Part shown: positions 35,536 to 46,772 of the stretch, in pieces
Layout of the letters: the number at the start of each line of letters is the position of its first letter
How positions within the stretch are numbered: the first letter of the stretch is position 1
NCBI GenBank assembly: GCA_036924085.1
Contig: JAVGWX010000003.1
Coordinates: 122,260,764-122,324,763 of the forward strand
DNA length: 64,000 nucleotides
Direction of reading: 5' to 3'
Source: Ariolimax columbianus
Lineage: Eukaryota; Mollusca; Gastropoda; Stylommatophora; Arionidae
The notes under the pieces: model-generated
The model's input: only the letters and a program-made list of their open reading frames with translations
What the model was told of the DNA's origin: nothing
Databases searched by the model: none
Position numbers and translations under genes: made by a program

Positions 35536-35539
35536 GATA

Positions 35540-36535
35540 GAGCTAGGCAACTTTATCCTGGGCATGGGATGGCAACCTCCAGACACAGTCAGGCAACCTT
35601 GTCAAATTTAGGGCCCGGCAACTTTCTCCAGGACAGGGCCCTGCAACTTCTCCTGGACATGGGATGGCAATCTTAATCCAGACACGGCCCGGCAACTTTC
35701 TCCTGGACATGGTATGGCAACCTTAATCCCGACACGGCCCGGCAACCTTCTCCTAGATAGAGCTAGGCAACTTTCTCCTGGACATGGGATGGCAACCTTA
35801 ATCCAGACACGGCTTGGTAACCTTTTCCCAGATAGAGCTGGCCAACTTTCTCCCGGACAGGTGCTCTGCAACTTCTCCTGGCATGGGACGGCAACCTTAA
35901 ACCAGAGAGGGTCCTGGCAAGACTTCTCACAGGGAAGTACGGCAACCTTCTCCTAGATAGAGCTAGGCAACTTTCTCCTGGACATGGGATGGCAACCTTA
36001 ATCCAGACACGGTCTGGTAACCTTTTCCCAGATTGAGCTGGCCAACTTTCTCCCGGACAGGTGCTCTGCAACTTCTCCTGGCATGGGACGGCAACCTTAA
36101 ACCAGAGAGGGTCCTGGCAAGACTTCTCACAGGGAAGTACGGCAACCTTCTCCTAGATAGAGCTAGGCAACTTTCTCCTGGACATGGGATGGCAACCTTA
36201 ATCCAGACACGGCCTGGTAACCTTTTCCCAGATTGAGCTGGCCAACTTTCTCCCGGACAGGTGCTCTGCAACTTCTCCTGGCATGGGACGGCAACCTTAA
36301 ACCAGAGAGGGTCCTGGCAAAACTTCTCACAGGGAAGTACGGCAACCTTCTCCTAGATAGAGCTGGGCAACTTTCTCCTGGCATGGGACGGCAACCTTAA
36401 ACCAGAGAGGGTCCTGGCAAAACTTCTCACAGGGAAGTACGGCAACCTTCTCCTAGATAGAGCTAGGCAACTTTCTCCTGGCATGGGACGGCAACCTTAA
36501 ACCAGAGAGGGTCCTGGCAACCTTCTCCCAGAGAA
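35540..36535. repeat. Complex minisatellite with 200-bp higher-order period
   Basis: Built of about 30-35-bp modules of the form ggcaacNttctccNgga or ggcaaccttaaNccaga. A block of six modules repeats with an exact 200-bp spacing (shared landmarks at about 35763, 35963 and 36163). Shorter 110-bp blocks follow towards 36530. The long Pro/Gly/Leu-rich ORFs on both strands are artefacts. Confidence 0.93.
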
Positions 36536-36634
36536 AGGTTACATTCATCTATCGCAATCATTCTCTTACCTGCTCCAGTGTAGAGAAAAGGTCATCACAG
36601 TAGCTGACCCTTTGTTTTCTGGTTGATTCACTTG

Positions 36635-36860
36635 TTAGTTCATCATTATTATTTATCCGTTTGGTTCCCCTTGGAGCACAAAGTCGCAGCAGATGCTTTC
36701 CATCTGTTCCTATTCTGCGCCGTCTTCACTAGTTCTGCCAACGAGATCACGAGTAACTGACTTCCTCCTCGACCGTTCATCGCCAGGTGTTTCTCTGCTT
36801 TATCAACACCCCCCACCTTTCCTTGTGGGTTCCAATCCAGTGTATGTCTGGTTACAGTTG
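36635..36860. repeat. Interspersed repeat fragment
   Basis: gggttccaatccagtgtatg followed by tctggttacagttgctag is similar to ggattcccctccagcgcatg followed by tctggtaatattgttagc at 40425-40465. This is a dispersed family of unknown type. Confidence 0.45.
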
Positions 36861-37370
36861 CTAGTTAGGTAATTTTGTCTACGTTTCTTCCAGACACACA
36901 CTATGTCATTTTGAATATTTGAGGGCATTATATGACGAAAGTTGTTCTTATTAATGGTTTACCTTTATTGCAAACGTTAGTACAGCTACTTCAACCTCAA
37001 CAATGGTATTCTAAGTTATTTCATAACCTATCAGCCATTGTATAAATGCATGTGTATGTGTTTCCATTCCTGTGGTCCGCTCTTCCCCAAATCTGTGAGC
37101 CCACCTGTGAGACCCGTATCGAATATTTGCTCCAGGTGTTGCGTGTTTGTGAATTTTGATTTTGTTATTTGGATGTCTGGTGTCGCAGTGAACACACAGA
37201 CAATCAAGATAGAGTATCTACTCATAAGACACATAACTCGCTTACTACTGATATATGGCAGGGACGAAGATAATAGGAATGGCTAAAAGTTTATTTAATT
37301 TAATGAGGATTATATTGCCATCCCAGACAAATCACACATACATTAAAAATGACTCATCAGGTGTTATATA
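36861..37370. other. Anonymous stretch
   Basis: No recognisable feature. Confidence 0.4.
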
Positions 37371-37375
37371 TATTC

Positions 37376-37939
37376 AACGTTATAATACGGTGCAGAAATA
37401 TGGACAATGAACAAACAGTTAGAGAACAGAATAAAGGCCTTCGAAATGTAGTAATGCAGAAGAATGAGTTGCATTTCATATACATAGAAACAAAGGGCGA
37501 TGTACTAACGAGGGTAGGCATAGGGAGATAACTCTTGACAGACAATAGCATTAGTCAAATATTACTGCCAAAGGGATGTGTCGGACTGAAAGGTGCAGAC
37601 ATCGCAGTCAAACTGTAAACTAGCGACACATCGCATTCCGTTCTCCGGACTTCATCTTGTTACTTACAAAGCCCTGTTCAGGGCTTAGTAGTAGCGGGAG
37701 ATTGAGAACGAACGCAGAAGAAGAAGTCAAATATTTTGGTTAAATACGATACTTTATTGAACACAATATTGGATGAGTAGATTGAAGGTCGGCGGACAAG
37801 ATACAGGGACCGCTGTAAGTGGTAGAGAAACATCAAAAGATAGACTAATGTCAGTCTGACAGAGTTTGCAATCAAAACAAGATATAGAGGATATTGGAGG
37901 TCCTTTGCAGCAAACCTTCGTTGTGGAGACGGCACTTGA
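37376..37939 (+). pseudogene. LINE C-terminal fossil ending GDGT-stop, split by a SINE
   Basis: Before the SINE, plus readings give YGAEIWTMNKQLENRIKAFE, RRMSCISYT and VGIGR...LLTD. After the SINE they give a KYFGHI-like segment, GRRTRYRDRCKW, NIKR*TNVSLTEFAIKTRY and RGYWRSFAANLRCGDGT then a stop. The order (YGAE.WT / RRM..I.YT / YFGHI / GRR.R.R...W / RGYWR) is that of a LINE C-terminus. The two halves join when the 161-bp SINE is removed. Three in-frame stops remain. Confidence 0.88.
37564..37724 (+). mobile_element. S2 SINE insertion with TSD
   Basis: 161-bp element flanked by an exact 11-bp duplication, agtcaaatatt (37553-37563 and 37725-37735). It carries gatgtgtcggactgaaaggt, cgcagtcaaactgtaaacta, gccctgttcagggct, gcgggagattgagaacgaac and an (AGA)n tail. 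It equals the 3' half of S1, either a 5'-truncated copy or a shorter subfamily. Confidence 0.9.
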
Positions 37940-38039
37940 ACTGAATGGGTACACCAGAAATGACTAACATAAATTGCTCATAAACGTTCTTCGTACCAGA
38001 ACGCACCCATATATTCCTATCATTGCTGAACGTGTCGAC

Positions 38040-38520
38040 AACAGTGCACGAAACTCCTTAGCTTTCCCAGTGGCTCCGAAATTTCCTGACTTCATCAGGT
38101 ATCCATTTACAGCTGGGTCTACTAGGAGAAGTGGTCATGGTATGAAAAACTCACGACGTGTTCGATCTTGGTTTTCAAACCCAACAGACCAGCTTCTTCT
38201 TCTTCTTTTTCTTCTTCTTCTTCTTGTTCATCGGCATACCTTCTAAAAAGGACGTTTCTAAAGTTGTATCATAGTCTACAGCGAGGCTGCGACATCTCCA
38301 CATTTCGTATCAACGCATTCAATTTCTGCTCATTTTTGGGAACGGGTTTGACCTCCGTCGTCGATCCCTAATCTCTAAGTAAGGATGCATGGTTGCAGTC
38401 TGTTCCCAGGGCCGCCACTTGGAGGTGGAACAGGATCTTGGTCAGGTATGGATCACTGACCCTGATCCAAGCAGCCAGTTACGACTCGTTGGCTGCTCTC
38501 AGTTCATTCACTGCTGCTTC
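38040..38520 (-). mobile_element. S3 SINE (AAG tail) beside a tRNA-SINE body fragment
   Basis: On minus from about 38520 to 38196: ggatcagggtcagtgatcca, ccacctccaagtggcggccc, gggaacagactgcaacc, gtcgcagcctcgctgtagac, cgtcctttttagaaggt, then (AAG)n. The same order occurs at 60905-61195. The adjacent segment 38040-38195 holds caggtatccatttacagctg, a block also found in the SINEs at 33497 and 51390, and seems to be a separate fragment. Confidence 0.7.
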
Positions 38521-38688
38521 TCTCGTCCAGGTTCGAATTATGTCGTGCTCAGATTGACAGACCGGGCATGCCCTGTGGTGTTTCAAGGCATGAATAATTC
38601 TTCTAGGTACCTGAAGCCAGAAACATTTCAGAGCCGCCGAAAGTGACTTGAGCAGGTGCAATGAACTCAGTTCTATGAACCCCTTTTC

Positions 38689-39241
38689 CTTAATGATTTA
38701 AGAGCAATACTCTGTCAACTATGCCATCAGTCCGTACCAAAAAGAGTAGTGGTACAATGGATTCCATCCCACTGTAACATTCAAGGCAACGAGGAGGCAG
38801 ACAGACTAGAAAAGAAGGTGCAAGACTACCACAACCAGATTCTAGTGTTACCTACGAAGAGTCCAAAAGGCTCATTAGGGCCAGATACATGGCCAAATGG
38901 GAAACAGAACATACTGGCTACACAATAAATGATGCCTATTACCAGTTGAACAGAAGAGAGCAGGTCGTGGTCTTCAGACTCCGCACAGGCCACAACAGAC
39001 TGAGGTACCACCTATTCAATAAACTGAAGATAGGTGGCACTGACGAATGCACTTGTGGTACCGGGAAAATGACCGCTGAACATCTGCTGCAAAACTGCCC
39101 GACATACGAGGACCAGAGAAAGCACATGTGTCCATCACCAGTGGCAACACTAGACAAGCTCTATGGCAGTGTCGACAGCCTCAGGATGACCGCTGCTTTC
39201 TTCGAACAAATTCAGGTTGACGTCTGACAGCGTACGAAGAA
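38689..39241 (+). mobile_element. 5'-truncated RNase H LINE insertion with TSD
   Basis: 553-bp insertion with an exact 12-bp duplication, gaaccccttttc (38677-38688 and 39242-39253). It encodes the end of RNase H (VVVQWIPSHCNIQGNEEADR), one frameshift near 38820, then MAKWETEHTGYTINDAYYQL, REQVVVFRLRTGHNRLRYHL, the knuckle TDECTCGTGKMTAEHLLQNC, and the terminal SLRMTAAFFEQIQVDV stop. It ends in a short (GAA) tail. One frameshift disables it. It is very similar to 50545-51369 and 11022-11252. Confidence 0.93.
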
Positions 39242-39253
39242 GAACCCCTTTTC

Positions 39254-40600
39254 ATTATTACTGTTACAAGCCTTCACACAACCTAGCTAAGCTATGACGA
39301 GAGATGAAATTCAAGCATCTTACGTAAGAAGAGTTCATCTATACTTCTCGTTTTCTTTGCCTACCGCCAGCCACAGCGAAGAATAAATAAACTAGGACCA
39401 TTACGGATGCCCCTGTTTAAGAATGAGCTCTCCCAAATACGTCAACACACGCGAGAATGCGCGTGGGCTGTGGGTCTGGCTGGTTATTTTATTTTTTAAA
39501 CATTTTTTTCTCCTGAAATTTGTTTCTTGGAGGTTGGATCTTCTGGTACGCCATTCACAAACTGAGCGCTGGGTCACCGGCAGGTCATATCTGATCCCAC
39601 GCTGTCTTCTTCATTGACAAACGGAATAATCTTATTTTAAAACCAAGCGTCTGATTTTGTGGTATCCAGGTGTTTGACACTTGAGCATAATGAAAAGGCT
39701 TTCAGAAAACTGCAGACTGCCAATTACTTTCTTAGCAAATATTGTGCTCTCTCTCGCAGATCTGTTTCTAGAATGATCTCTAAAAAGACGGTTGAGAGAA
39801 TCATGTCTTTTTTAAGCCCTGTTAAATTCATCCGACTGAAGTTCGGCGGCCGAGACAGGTTGAGAAACTGTACAAACAGAAGCGTCACCTGACGAGTTTT
39901 CAACACATTGTACACTGACGAACTGCGCGCGCATGAACGGAAGAAGCAGCAGACAAGACATCAGCTTCGCAAAAAATTGGACATCTGGAGGACGGCAACG
40001 TTTCCCGAATGCAACAATAAAAATGTGAGGCTGTTAAAGAACTCACAATCGCCATGTTAACAGTGCAATTTATTCTTTGGCGCCTTCTTGCTTCTATACA
40101 TGTCACTTGATCTAAACATTTTCTTCGTTAGTTGCCTTTCCATTGACATGCTGCAGACATATTTAAACAAAGAGCTTGTGGTCGATAGCTCTGCACTGTT
40201 TGTCTTTGTCTCATCTCTTGTTCATGTCGCTCCCATGGGAAAATAGGGTCGCCACGGGAACTACCAAATTATTCCTATTTTGGGCCTCCTCTTTTAGCTC
40301 GGTTTATTCAAGTCCACTTGTCCTATGTTTGTATTCTACTGCCATTTAACATGCATATTATTATTATTTGCTTTATTGTCATTATTTAGTATGTATTATT
40401 TGTGATCCATCCACAATCGCCCCCACGGATTCCCCTCCAGCGCATGTCTGGTAATATTGTTAGCTATCTACTAGATATTTGGGTGGAGGTGGGGAAGAGG
40501 AGTGTGTTCTATTCATCCTGCCCTCCTCTCTTTAACCTCCATCTTGAGCCGTATTGTCCGTGTGCTCTGCGTGTTATTACATCTGGTACAAGGGACACGC
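39254..40600. other. Anonymous stretch
   Basis: Contains the relative of the 36635 dispersed repeat near 40405-40480. The ORFs (plus 39659-39892, minus 39900-40106) have no recognisable domains. Confidence 0.4.
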
Positions 40601-40606
40601 AAGAGA

Positions 40607-40790
40607 CCTGAGTAACATCTGGTAGAGTTCTCATTTCTCACAACAAAGGTACTGGGTTCGATTCCGGTTATCTACACTCTCCAGTGGACGTAGTTGTAAA
40701 TAGGTACCTGGTTTATTGTTATGGATGGAACGGTTTTGAGAAAGGTAAATGGCCACTACGCGTCATAAAGAAAGATCAACGTTTAGTACA
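40607..40790 (+). mobile_element. tRNA-headed SINE with a perfect box B
   Basis: tggtagagttctc (box A-like, 40620-40632) and ggttcgattcc (box B, 40655-40665, matches the GGTTCRANYCC consensus). The body has ccagtggacgtagttgtaaa and taggtacctggt. The 3' end is placed approximately. Confidence 0.75.
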
Positions 40791-40959
40791 ATGAAGACCT
40801 TCACACTTCAGCCATGACAGCAGTGTCTGTTATAGGACTACTTTGTCCTCGGACACGAAGTACCTATTTGCTTTCCGTGTCGGGCAACCTCACAAAGTAT
40901 TGGACCAGAAAACAGCTTTTCTGAAAGCTCTTTCATTAGTCGCCATAAGATCCGCCAGA

Positions 40960-41224
40960 GTACATGGTTCGTGCATTGTTTATCAGTTATACAGATACCC
41001 AGAGTACATGGTTCGCGCATTGTTTATCAGTTATACAGATGCCCAGAGTACATGGTTCGTGCATTGTTTGTCAGTTATACAGATGCCCGGAGTACATGGT
41101 TCGTGTATTGTTTATCAGTTATACAGATGCCCAGAGTACATGGTTCGTGCATTGTTTATCAGTTATACAGATGCCCGGAGTACATGGTTCGTGCATTGTT
41201 TATCAGTTATACAGATGCCCGGAG
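40960..41224. repeat. 44-bp minisatellite, six copies
   Basis: Unit gtacatggttcgtgcattgt plus ttatcagttatacagatgcccaga, nearly identical copies. Overlapping ORFs in three plus frames reflect the non-triplet period. Confidence 0.95.
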
Positions 41225-41345
41225 TCGGATGGCTCCATATTCGCAGACATCGTCGTCTGCATGTCCCCATTTTTTCAAGGTCGATCTACACCTGGGCACC
41301 CCGGTTCTTAATCTAACACAGGGTATGCCGTTATTATGCCCTGTA

Positions 41346-41835
41346 GTAAGTTCTACTTTGATCTTTGACCATTCCCCACCGTAAGTTCTACTTTGATATT
41401 TGATCATTCCCCACCGTAAGTTCTACTTTGATATTTTATCATTCCCCACCGTAAGTTCTACTTTGATCTTCGACCATTCCCCACCGTGAGTTCTACTTTG
41501 ATCTTTGACCATTCCCCACCGTGAGTTCTACTTTGATCTTCGACCATTCCCCACCGTAAGTTCTACTTTGATCTTCGACCATTCCCCACCGTAAGTTCTA
41601 CTTTGATCTTCGACCATTCCCCACCGTAAGTTCTACTTTGATCTTTGACCATCCCCGACCGTAAGTTCTACTTTGATCTTCGATCATTCCCCACCGTAAG
41701 TTCTACTTTGATCTTTGACCATCCCCCACCGTATGTTCTACTTTGATCTTCGATCATTCCCCACCGTAAGTTCTACTTTGATCTTCGACCATTCCCCACC
41801 GTAAGTTCTACTTCGATCTTCGACCATTCCCCGCT
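41346..41835. repeat. 35-bp minisatellite, 14 copies
   Basis: Unit gtaagttctactttgatctt plus tgaccattccccacc. The only frequent variation is tttg/ttcg and an occasional gtgag. Confidence 0.95.
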
Positions 41836-41899
41836 ATATCATTGACGCCATTTTTCAGCGCGGTTTTGCTCAGGTTTCTGGTTTGTTAACTGTACAGTT

Positions 41900-42330
41900 T
41901 GAAGGAAACTTTTTCTCGATTTCAGTCGCCCCTCATCTGGATTATATCCAAAAAGGAGTGTCTTCTATCACAGGACTGTATTTTCCAATAGATTTCTGAC
42001 GCAATACATCTCCTGATTCCTGGTGGTGTGATACCAGGAATCGCACAAACTTTTCTCTTTGGTGTTGGCTGAAGGCCTCCTATTACAGTGCGACATGCCT
42101 CATTTACTGTCACATCGACATGCCTCATTTACTGTCACATCGACGTGCCTCATTTACTGTCACATGGACGTGTCTCATTTACTGTCACATCGACGTGTCT
42201 CATTTACTGTCACATCGACGTGTCTCGTGTGTGCTCTCGTTCCAAGCTAGCTCAGCTTATTCTGCTGCGGAAAGGCTCGATGCAAGGGCCGATGTGCGCA
42301 ACACCGTTGGTAATGTTCTAAATGCCGCGT
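41900..42330 (-). pseudogene. LINE RT C-terminal fossil with internal minisatellite
   Basis: Minus readings: LRTSALASSLSAAE*AELAW (about 42240-42310), HVDVTVNEACRTVIGGLQPT, PGITPPGIRRCIASEIYWKI (41950-42128). This matches the LRTSALALCYSAAEYA ... VDV.LN..CR...G.L.PTP ... GI.PP.IRR element of jockey/I-like LINE C-termini. The array at 42097-42235 repeats the HVDVTVNE codons. At least one stop interrupts the upstream part. Confidence 0.85.
42097..42235. repeat. 25-bp minisatellite inside the LINE
   Basis: Five to six copies of gcctcatttactgtcacatcgacat. On minus each unit is the HVDVTVNE segment of the LINE. The array joins the LRTSALA...AW and CRTVIGG blocks. Confidence 0.93.
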
Positions 42331-42800
42331 TTGTTAGCTTAGCAGTTTGTTATTTCTTGCGCTAAAATGTTATTTCATCGCCTGACAGTGTTAATTGTAG
42401 GACAATGTGCGATTCATTGTAATTCATAGGTACTTAGATATATCGTTAAGTTCAAGTTCATGCACCTGCCAACAAATCTAGATTGTTTTTCTCGCTCCTA
42501 TGTTCTTAAGGTCAAATGCACATTCCTGAGTTTATCTGGGTGAATTTTGAGGTGATTATCCTCATAGTACTCTGGTCAATTTGTCAAGGACTTTAGTGAG
42601 TTTAAACTTCACTTCATCGAACTACATTCACTAAACAGCAGCCGCTGTGCTATCTGCATTAATGAACTGTCTAGTGTTTGCACTGATCGGTTGGGCAGAA
42701 AGGAGCATATACATCAGTAGGTGAAGACCAGCTACGTAGGTGTGTGGTACTCTTAATTAAATGCGGTTTATCCGAGCGACACCGTCACACTGTATTTCCT
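42331..42800. other. Anonymous stretch
   Basis: No recognisable feature. Confidence 0.4.
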
Positions 42801-42804
42801 TTAT

Positions 42805-43285
42805 AATTGATAAATCTAACATCGCTTTAATGAAAGAATGCTGGTGGCTTCCATATTAGACGTGAATTGATAAATCTAACATCGCTTTAATGAAAGAATG
42901 CTGATGGCTTCCATATTAGACGTGAATTGATAAATCTAACATCGCTTTAATGAAAGAATGCTGATGGCTTTCATATTAGACGTGAATTGATAAATCTAAC
43001 ATCGCTTTAATGAAAGAATGCTGATGGCTTCCATATTAGACGTGAATTGATCAATCTAACATCGCTTTAATGAAAGAATGCAGATGGCTTCCATATTAGA
43101 CGTGAATTGATCAATCTAACATCGCTTTAATGAAAGAATGCAGATGGCTTCCATATTAGACGTGAATTGATAAATCTAACATCGCTTTCTTGAATGAACG
43201 GTGCTGGCTTCCATATTAGACGTAAATTGATAAATCTAACATCGCTTTCTTGAATGAACGGTGCTGGCTTCCATATTGGAGGAAG
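42805..43285. repeat. 60-bp minisatellite, eight copies
   Basis: Exact 60-bp period with unit start ttgataaatctaacatcgct. The last two copies share a variant (ttcttgaatgaacggtg), and copies five and six share another (tcaatc...cagatgg), showing stepwise local duplication. Confidence 0.96.
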
Positions 43286-43289
43286 AAAG

Positions 43290-43760
43290 TTTAAAGTAAA
43301 TCTGGCTTTCTTTATCCTAACGTTGAAACTTCTGTTCCTCCATCATTGTTGAAAACTTTCTCACATTATTTCCATTAATGGTTTTAAAAATTGTTTGATA
43401 TCATTGTTTGATATCATTGTCCAAGATACTTCTTTTATTTCTTGACTCATAATACGCGAACTGGTGTGAAGCATTCAACAACTCATACATAGGATATGCA
43501 GTGAAAGCGAAGATAAGGTCAAGAAAAATATGAAGGGTACATACTGACAGTAACAAAAGCTAGTAAAAATATCGGAAAAAAGAGGATGAAGAAAAAGGCA
43601 GACAGGTGAGAAGAACGGTAAAGTACCGTTACTAGAACCTCTACCTGAGTGTTATACCTTCAAGTACGACACTGACTATCAACAGAAGACACGTCTCGAC
43701 CGTATCAGCAAGTCTCTGTCTTTAAGATGGTCAAGGGGAGGAAGACTAACGTCTGGCCAG
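43290..43760. other. Anonymous stretch
   Basis: AT-rich, no recognised feature. Confidence 0.4.
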
Positions 43761-43762
43761 GT

Positions 43763-44028
43763 AAAATATACTGATTAGACATGTTAGTCAGGGTCAGGCA
43801 AAATATACTGATTAGACACGTTAGTCAGGGTCAGGCAAAATATACTGATTAGACACGTTAGTCAGGGTCAGGCAAAATATACTGATTAGACATGTTAGTC
43901 AGGGTCAGGTAAAATATACTGATTAGACATGTTAGTCAGAGTCAGGCAAAATATACTGATTAGACATGTTAGTCAGGGTCAGGCAAAATATACTGATTAG
44001 ACATGTTAGTCAGGGTCAGGCAAAATAT
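43763..44028. repeat. 37-bp minisatellite, seven copies
   Basis: Unit gtcagggtcaggcaaaatat plus actgattagacatgtta. Confidence 0.95.
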
Positions 44029-44029
44029 A

Positions 44030-44288
44030 ATGGCCAAGACCCTACAATGATTTCCCCACAGTTATCACTGGAAACGGGCTGTTTTCGTGGCAGCCTGGCT
44101 AACGAGGTGGGGATAAACGTGATCCCTGTAGCAGCGAGCGACACGCAGATAAAGCCAAGCATAGCACCTTCATCAGCACCTCGGATTGTAAGGAAAGCTA
44201 CTAGAACCCGCCACTTAAAGTCCTTTTCAGGGCGCATAAAAGAGCAACCCTACTCAATGTAGGCATTCAACAACAACAAGAAGAAGAT
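44030..44288 (+). mobile_element. Interspersed element (family S4) with AAG tail
   Basis: Contains ggcagcctggctaacgaggt and ggggataaacgtgatccctg, related on the opposite strand to 56245-56275 and 57565-57595. It ends taaagtccttttcagggcgc...aacaacaacaagaagaag. The ccttttcaggg plus (AAG)n end is shared with the S1-S3 SINEs. No ORF. Confidence 0.6.
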
Positions 44289-45335
44289 TGTCAAATAAAC
44301 ATTATCGTCTGAACTCGAGAATCCTGTATGAGACAATTTATGTTTGTTTTCCTCCTCTTATCTTTCGCTGTTTTTGTTTACAGCGTAAAGTAAATGACGT
44401 TGTACCGCATGCGGGCAAAGAAAAAAGAAAGGTACGACAATAACGGTTATTCCCGAAAGATAAATGTGCTGGGATTGTCAGTAATGATGAAAACATTAAC
44501 ACCGGAAATTGTTTGTTTGTTTGTTCTAACTTCTGTTAACTTCCTACGGTTGTCTTATTTTTGCGTGTGTTGGTTTTTAAAAATATTTAATTAATTAATT
44601 TTTTTGTTAGTAAAGTATAAGCTGCGCCGCATTTTTCAGCTGAAGTGTGACATATCCGTCGTTCGGCCCCGTGCATCCGCTCTCAGCAAGTCTTTTTATT
44701 CGGGTTTAAGCTTCCTAGCCTTTTGCTGTGACAAGACTACCTGGTAGCAGATAATTTAAGGTCGGTTTATGCTGTCTTATGGTATACGGGCTTCATCTAC
44801 TCGGAACAGTAAGATAATAGGGCGATGGACTCCACGTCTCTTCACGTCTGCATGTAGCAGAAGTTCCACGTTTAGAAGACTAAAGTGGGGGTTTTATGTC
44901 ACCGATTTTTAGTTAGAACTGAGACTGGGGGTTTTCTGTCACTTAATAGATGTGGCTGTATTGGAAGTTGTTAGTTGGAACACGTCCAGTCATGACTACG
45001 GCAGAAGTTGAGACCTATCAAGCAAACAATGATGACTACCCTTAGAATTAACAACCTCTTTATAGACAACAAAGTGTAACAGCGCCTCGACTACAAAAGT
45101 AACGCGGCACTCAAGTACAGATGTGGCCCACCATTCCTTAGGGAGAGCAAAAGGCAAAATAATAAGAATACAGGAATAACGGCGGTAAGCCACTGCCTTC
45201 TGTGGGGTAATGAGTTGGATGTATTCCCCTACGTCAAGCAAGTCTCGCAGTAAGAGACGATTAATGCTGCTGCCTCATTAGCGTTGAAACACGTGATAGA
45301 AAACGCAGAACTTTACCGCCAGTAGTGCTAAGATA
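44289..45335. other. Anonymous stretch
   Basis: No recognisable domain. 44996-45241 is open on minus but without a family match. Part of it may be the body of the SINE at 45340-45490. Confidence 0.35.
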
Positions 45336-45339
45336 ATGA

Positions 45340-45490
45340 GGTCAGGAGGGTCACACCAGGCGTATTTCTCTGTTTTACGCCAGTCACAGATTGATTCCTC
45401 ACGTGCGTTTGGGGGCTCGAACTGGGGACGGAATGGTAGGACCAATACCGCATTAGTGCATACAGCGCTTTGGTGAAGGGTTCCTGTAGT
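45340..45490 (-). mobile_element. tRNA-headed SINE
   Basis: On minus: cgctgtatgcactaatgcgg (decayed box A, 45448-45467) and agttcgagccccc (box B, 45410-45422). A non-tRNA body follows (acgcacgtgaggaatcaat). Ends uncertain. Confidence 0.6.
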
Positions 45491-45529
45491 GAGCCATCTA
45501 CAACGGTGGATCGTGTGGTTTATAATGAG

Positions 45530-46350
45530 CGAGTGAAAGAGAGAAGAACGGAAAGGAGGGAGATGAGAAGAAGAGGGAGATGAGAAAAGATAAGTGACGA
45601 GGTGGGGGAAAATAAGGGAAGAAGAAGGAGGGGGGAAGGTGGAGTGGATGAGGTGGAAAATGAGAAGAAGAGAAGAAGAAAGTGGAAGATGAGGATGAGA
45701 AAGAGAGGAGGAGGATGAAGAAGAGGGAGGAGGATGAAGAAGAGAGAGGAGGAGGAGGAAGAAGGATTAGGTTGAAGAATGAAGAAGACAAAGAAGAAAC
45801 AGGAGGAGGAGAAAGAAGAACAAGAAGAATGAGGAGGTGGAGTAGGAGAACGGAGAAAAATGAAGAGGTTGAGAAAGAAGAACAGGAGGAGGAGGTAGTA
45901 TAAGAAGAGGAAGATAAGAAAGCAGAACAAGTAGAACAGTAAAGAGGAGGTAGAACAGGAAGAGGAGGATGAGGAAGAAGAACAGGAAGAAGGAGGTGGG
46001 AGAGGAGGAGGAGGAACAAGAAGAACAGTAAGGAGGAGGTAGAACAGGAAGAGGAGGATGAGGAAGAAGAACAAGAAGGAGGTGGGAGAGGAGGAGGAGG
46101 AGGAGGAACAAGAAGAACAGTAAGGAGGAGGTAGATCAGGAGAGGAGGATGACGAAAAAGAACAGAAAGGAGGAGGTAGAACAGGAAGAGGAGGATGAGG
46201 AAGAAGAACAAGAAGAACAGGAAGAAGGAGGTGGGAGAGGAGGAGAAGGAGGAGGAAGAAGAGAAAGAGGAGGATGAGGAAGAAGAGGATGAGGAAGAAG
46301 AACAAGAAGAACAGGAAGAAGGAGGTGGGAGAGGAGGAGGAAGAAGATTA
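45530..46350. repeat. 820-bp polypurine tract
   Basis: Almost unbroken G/A on plus (gaggaggaagaagaacaag words). Minus ORFs rich in Ser, Leu, Phe and Pro, and Glu/Lys plus ORFs, are composition artefacts. The local 60-90-bp units are irregular copies of one another. Confidence 0.95.
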
Positions 46351-46689
46351 TTACTGATTAAGCCCGTGAGTCTAACTGACGGAGTATAGGCCTAACATCA
46401 CATTGAGATTAACCATTTCCACCTTATAAGGAATCCCGAGTAGATTTGTTTGCACTGTAGCTTTTATTGGCAATAGTTTTGATGCCAGGTCGGTTAACAG
46501 TACCAAGACCTTCCCTGGTCGCCTGTCTCCCCATACCAGCAAGGGAATCACTGCGACTTCGAGACGAGATAGTTTAGAGACGATCAGCGACGTCCGTAGA
46601 GAATTGAGATACTGCACATCTGATTTGTGACAAAATCTAAGAATCCAATTTGCGGACTTGCTGTTCTGTCTTTGGTTGTCCCTTGTGTA

Positions 46690-46772
46690 CATGCTCTCAT
46701 AAAAGTGAATGTAAGAGACATTGGTTGTACACAGGCTTTGCAGAGTCTTCTAAACCAGTTTAAAGAAGTTGG
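46690..46772 (+). mobile_element. 3' end of the L2-like LINE
   Basis: gaatgtaagagacattggtt through tgcagagtcttctaaaccag closely matches the untranslated 3' end of the minus-strand LINE at 28120-28830. No coding part is recognised upstream. Confidence 0.7.

Noticed and set aside
45498..46305. Ser/Leu/Phe-rich ORFs that look like membrane proteins
   Set aside because: Composition artefact of the polypurine/polypyrimidine tract.
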